From Clostridiaceae bacterium (GTDB lineage: Bacteria > Bacillota_A > Clostridia > Clostridiales > Clostridiaceae), in contig JAQSXU010000340.1 of the NCBI GenBank assembly GCA_029256485.1, positions 1-5,198 on the forward strand: a stretch of 5,198 bases of DNA, in the 5' to 3' direction. Positions 4,795-5,198 of the stretch are shown here, one piece after another; the first letter of the stretch is position 1; the number at the start of each line of letters is the position of its first letter. The position numbers and the translations under genes were made by a program. The notes below the pieces were generated by a model. It had not been told where the DNA came from. It did not search any database and saw only the letters and a program-made list of their open reading frames with translations.

Positions 4795-4829
4795 AAGCTC
4801 TTGATTATTTATTTATCAAAGAGCTTTTT
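4795..4829 (+). terminator. Rho-independent terminator of the LDCC operon
   Basis: AAGCTCTTGAT (4795-4805) pairs with ATCAAAGAGCTT (4815-4826), with one bulged base, around a nine-base AT loop. The T-run starting within the stem (4825-4829) is followed by AATTTTAT. It lies 70 bases after the stop codon at 4724. Confidence 0.85.
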
Positions 4830-4858
4830 AATTTTATAGTTTTATTTCGAACAATTGT

Positions 4859-4887
4859 TTGCATGGTCTTTGTGTTTGTGATATAAT
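4859..4887 (+). promoter_or_regulatory. Sigma-A promoter of the radical SAM gene
   Basis: TTGCAT (4859-4864) and a perfect TATAAT (4882-4887) are 17 bases apart, and TGA directly before the -10 gives the extended -10 motif TGnTATAAT. Transcription would start near 4894, leaving a leader of about 100 bases. This is the best promoter in the window. Confidence 0.72.
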
Positions 4888-4935
4888 AGTGTGAAAATAT
4901 TAAAAGAATCTATCCAAGCGGAAATAATAATTGAA

Positions 4936-4973
4936 ATAGCCATGTGCTATATAAGTTTAATTCTTATTAAACT
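4936..4973 (+). other. Two small hairpins in the radical SAM leader
   Basis: ATAGC (4936-4940) pairs with GCTAT (4946-4950) around CATGT. AGTTTAA (4954-4960) pairs with TTAAACT (4967-4973) around TTCTTA, just ahead of the AAGGAG at 4982-4987. Both are short and AT-rich. They could modulate translation but do not match a riboswitch class I know. Confidence 0.3.
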
Positions 4974-4994
4974 CAATGAGTAAGGAGTGTTTTC

Positions 4995-5198
4995 ATGCAT
5001 TATAAGGAGTACAAATCTATTCTGTCAGCTAACAACGGAATTAATATATACAGAGGCTGCAGCCACGGCTGCATTTATTGTGACAGCAGAAGCAGTTGCT
5101 ATCAGATGAAGCATGATTTTACAGATATTGAAATTAAAAAAGATGCACCAGTGATGCTTGAAAATGAATTAAAACGCAAGCGAAAAAAATGTATGATA
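4995..5198 (+). CDS. SPL-family radical SAM protein, N-terminal part (3' end outside window)
   Basis: The 68 visible codons begin MHYKEYKSILSANNGINIYRGC. The radical SAM cluster motif is intact: C22-x3-C26-x2-C29 in GCSHGCIYC, which binds the [4Fe-4S] cluster used to cleave S-adenosylmethionine. The YRGCSHGCIYCDSR context is typical of the COG1533 group related to spore photoproduct lyase. Most members are not the lyase itself and lack a proven substrate, so no symbol is given. ATG 4995 has AAGGAG seven bases upstream. It is expressed from its own extended -10 promoter after the preceding terminator, hence independent of the LDCC operon. The frame is open to the window edge. Confidence 0.9.
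   Translation, partial: MHYKEYKSILSANNGINIYRGCSHGCIYCDSRSSCYQMKHDFTDIEIKKDAPVMLENELKRKRKKCMI

Overview
The base composition is strongly AT-rich, Shine-Dalgarno sites are close to AAGGAG, and intrinsic terminators are strong. The gene content is an OmpR/BaeS-type two-component pair, a YkwD-like CAP protein, an LDCC-motif mini-protein and an SPL-family radical SAM protein. Together these point to a low-GC, spore-forming Firmicute, most likely Clostridium or a close relative. The species cannot be named from the sequence alone.

Layout. Positions 1-478 hold two overlapping minus-strand genes for Cys-containing proteins of unknown function; the second runs off the left edge. Positions 479-913 are a long gene-poor spacer with an inverted repeat, an orphan terminator hairpin, an orphan Shine-Dalgarno and the promoter region of the next operon. 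Positions 914-2954 are a response regulator and sensor histidine kinase in a tight operon closed by a strong terminator. Positions 3148-3896 are a CAP-domain (SCP/YkwD-like) gene whose 5' end is broken: its natural RBS and ATG lead into a stop after nine codons, and the CAP frame has no signal peptide. Positions 4177-4724 are a two-gene operon: a 47-residue LDCC-motif protein and a 102-residue Cys/His/Met-rich two-TM membrane protein. From 4995 to the right edge is the start of a radical SAM protein.

How the parts connect. The main result is a shared tandem element. Two 11-bp direct repeats close to TTATGGAGAAG, the usual architecture of an OmpR/PhoB-family binding site, occur upstream of the two-component operon (759-780), upstream of the CAP gene (3027-3048, inverted) and upstream of the LDCC operon (4003-4024, inverted, with a weaker neighbour at 3964-3985). 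I infer that the response regulator controls its own operon and both downstream units, so 759-4724 looks like one small local regulon. The LDCC operon also has a 12-bp palindrome (ACCCC-AT-GGGGT) resembling CsoR-family metal-sensor operators. With its Cys, His and Met content, this makes metal handling (perhaps copper) at the membrane a reasonable but unproven hypothesis.
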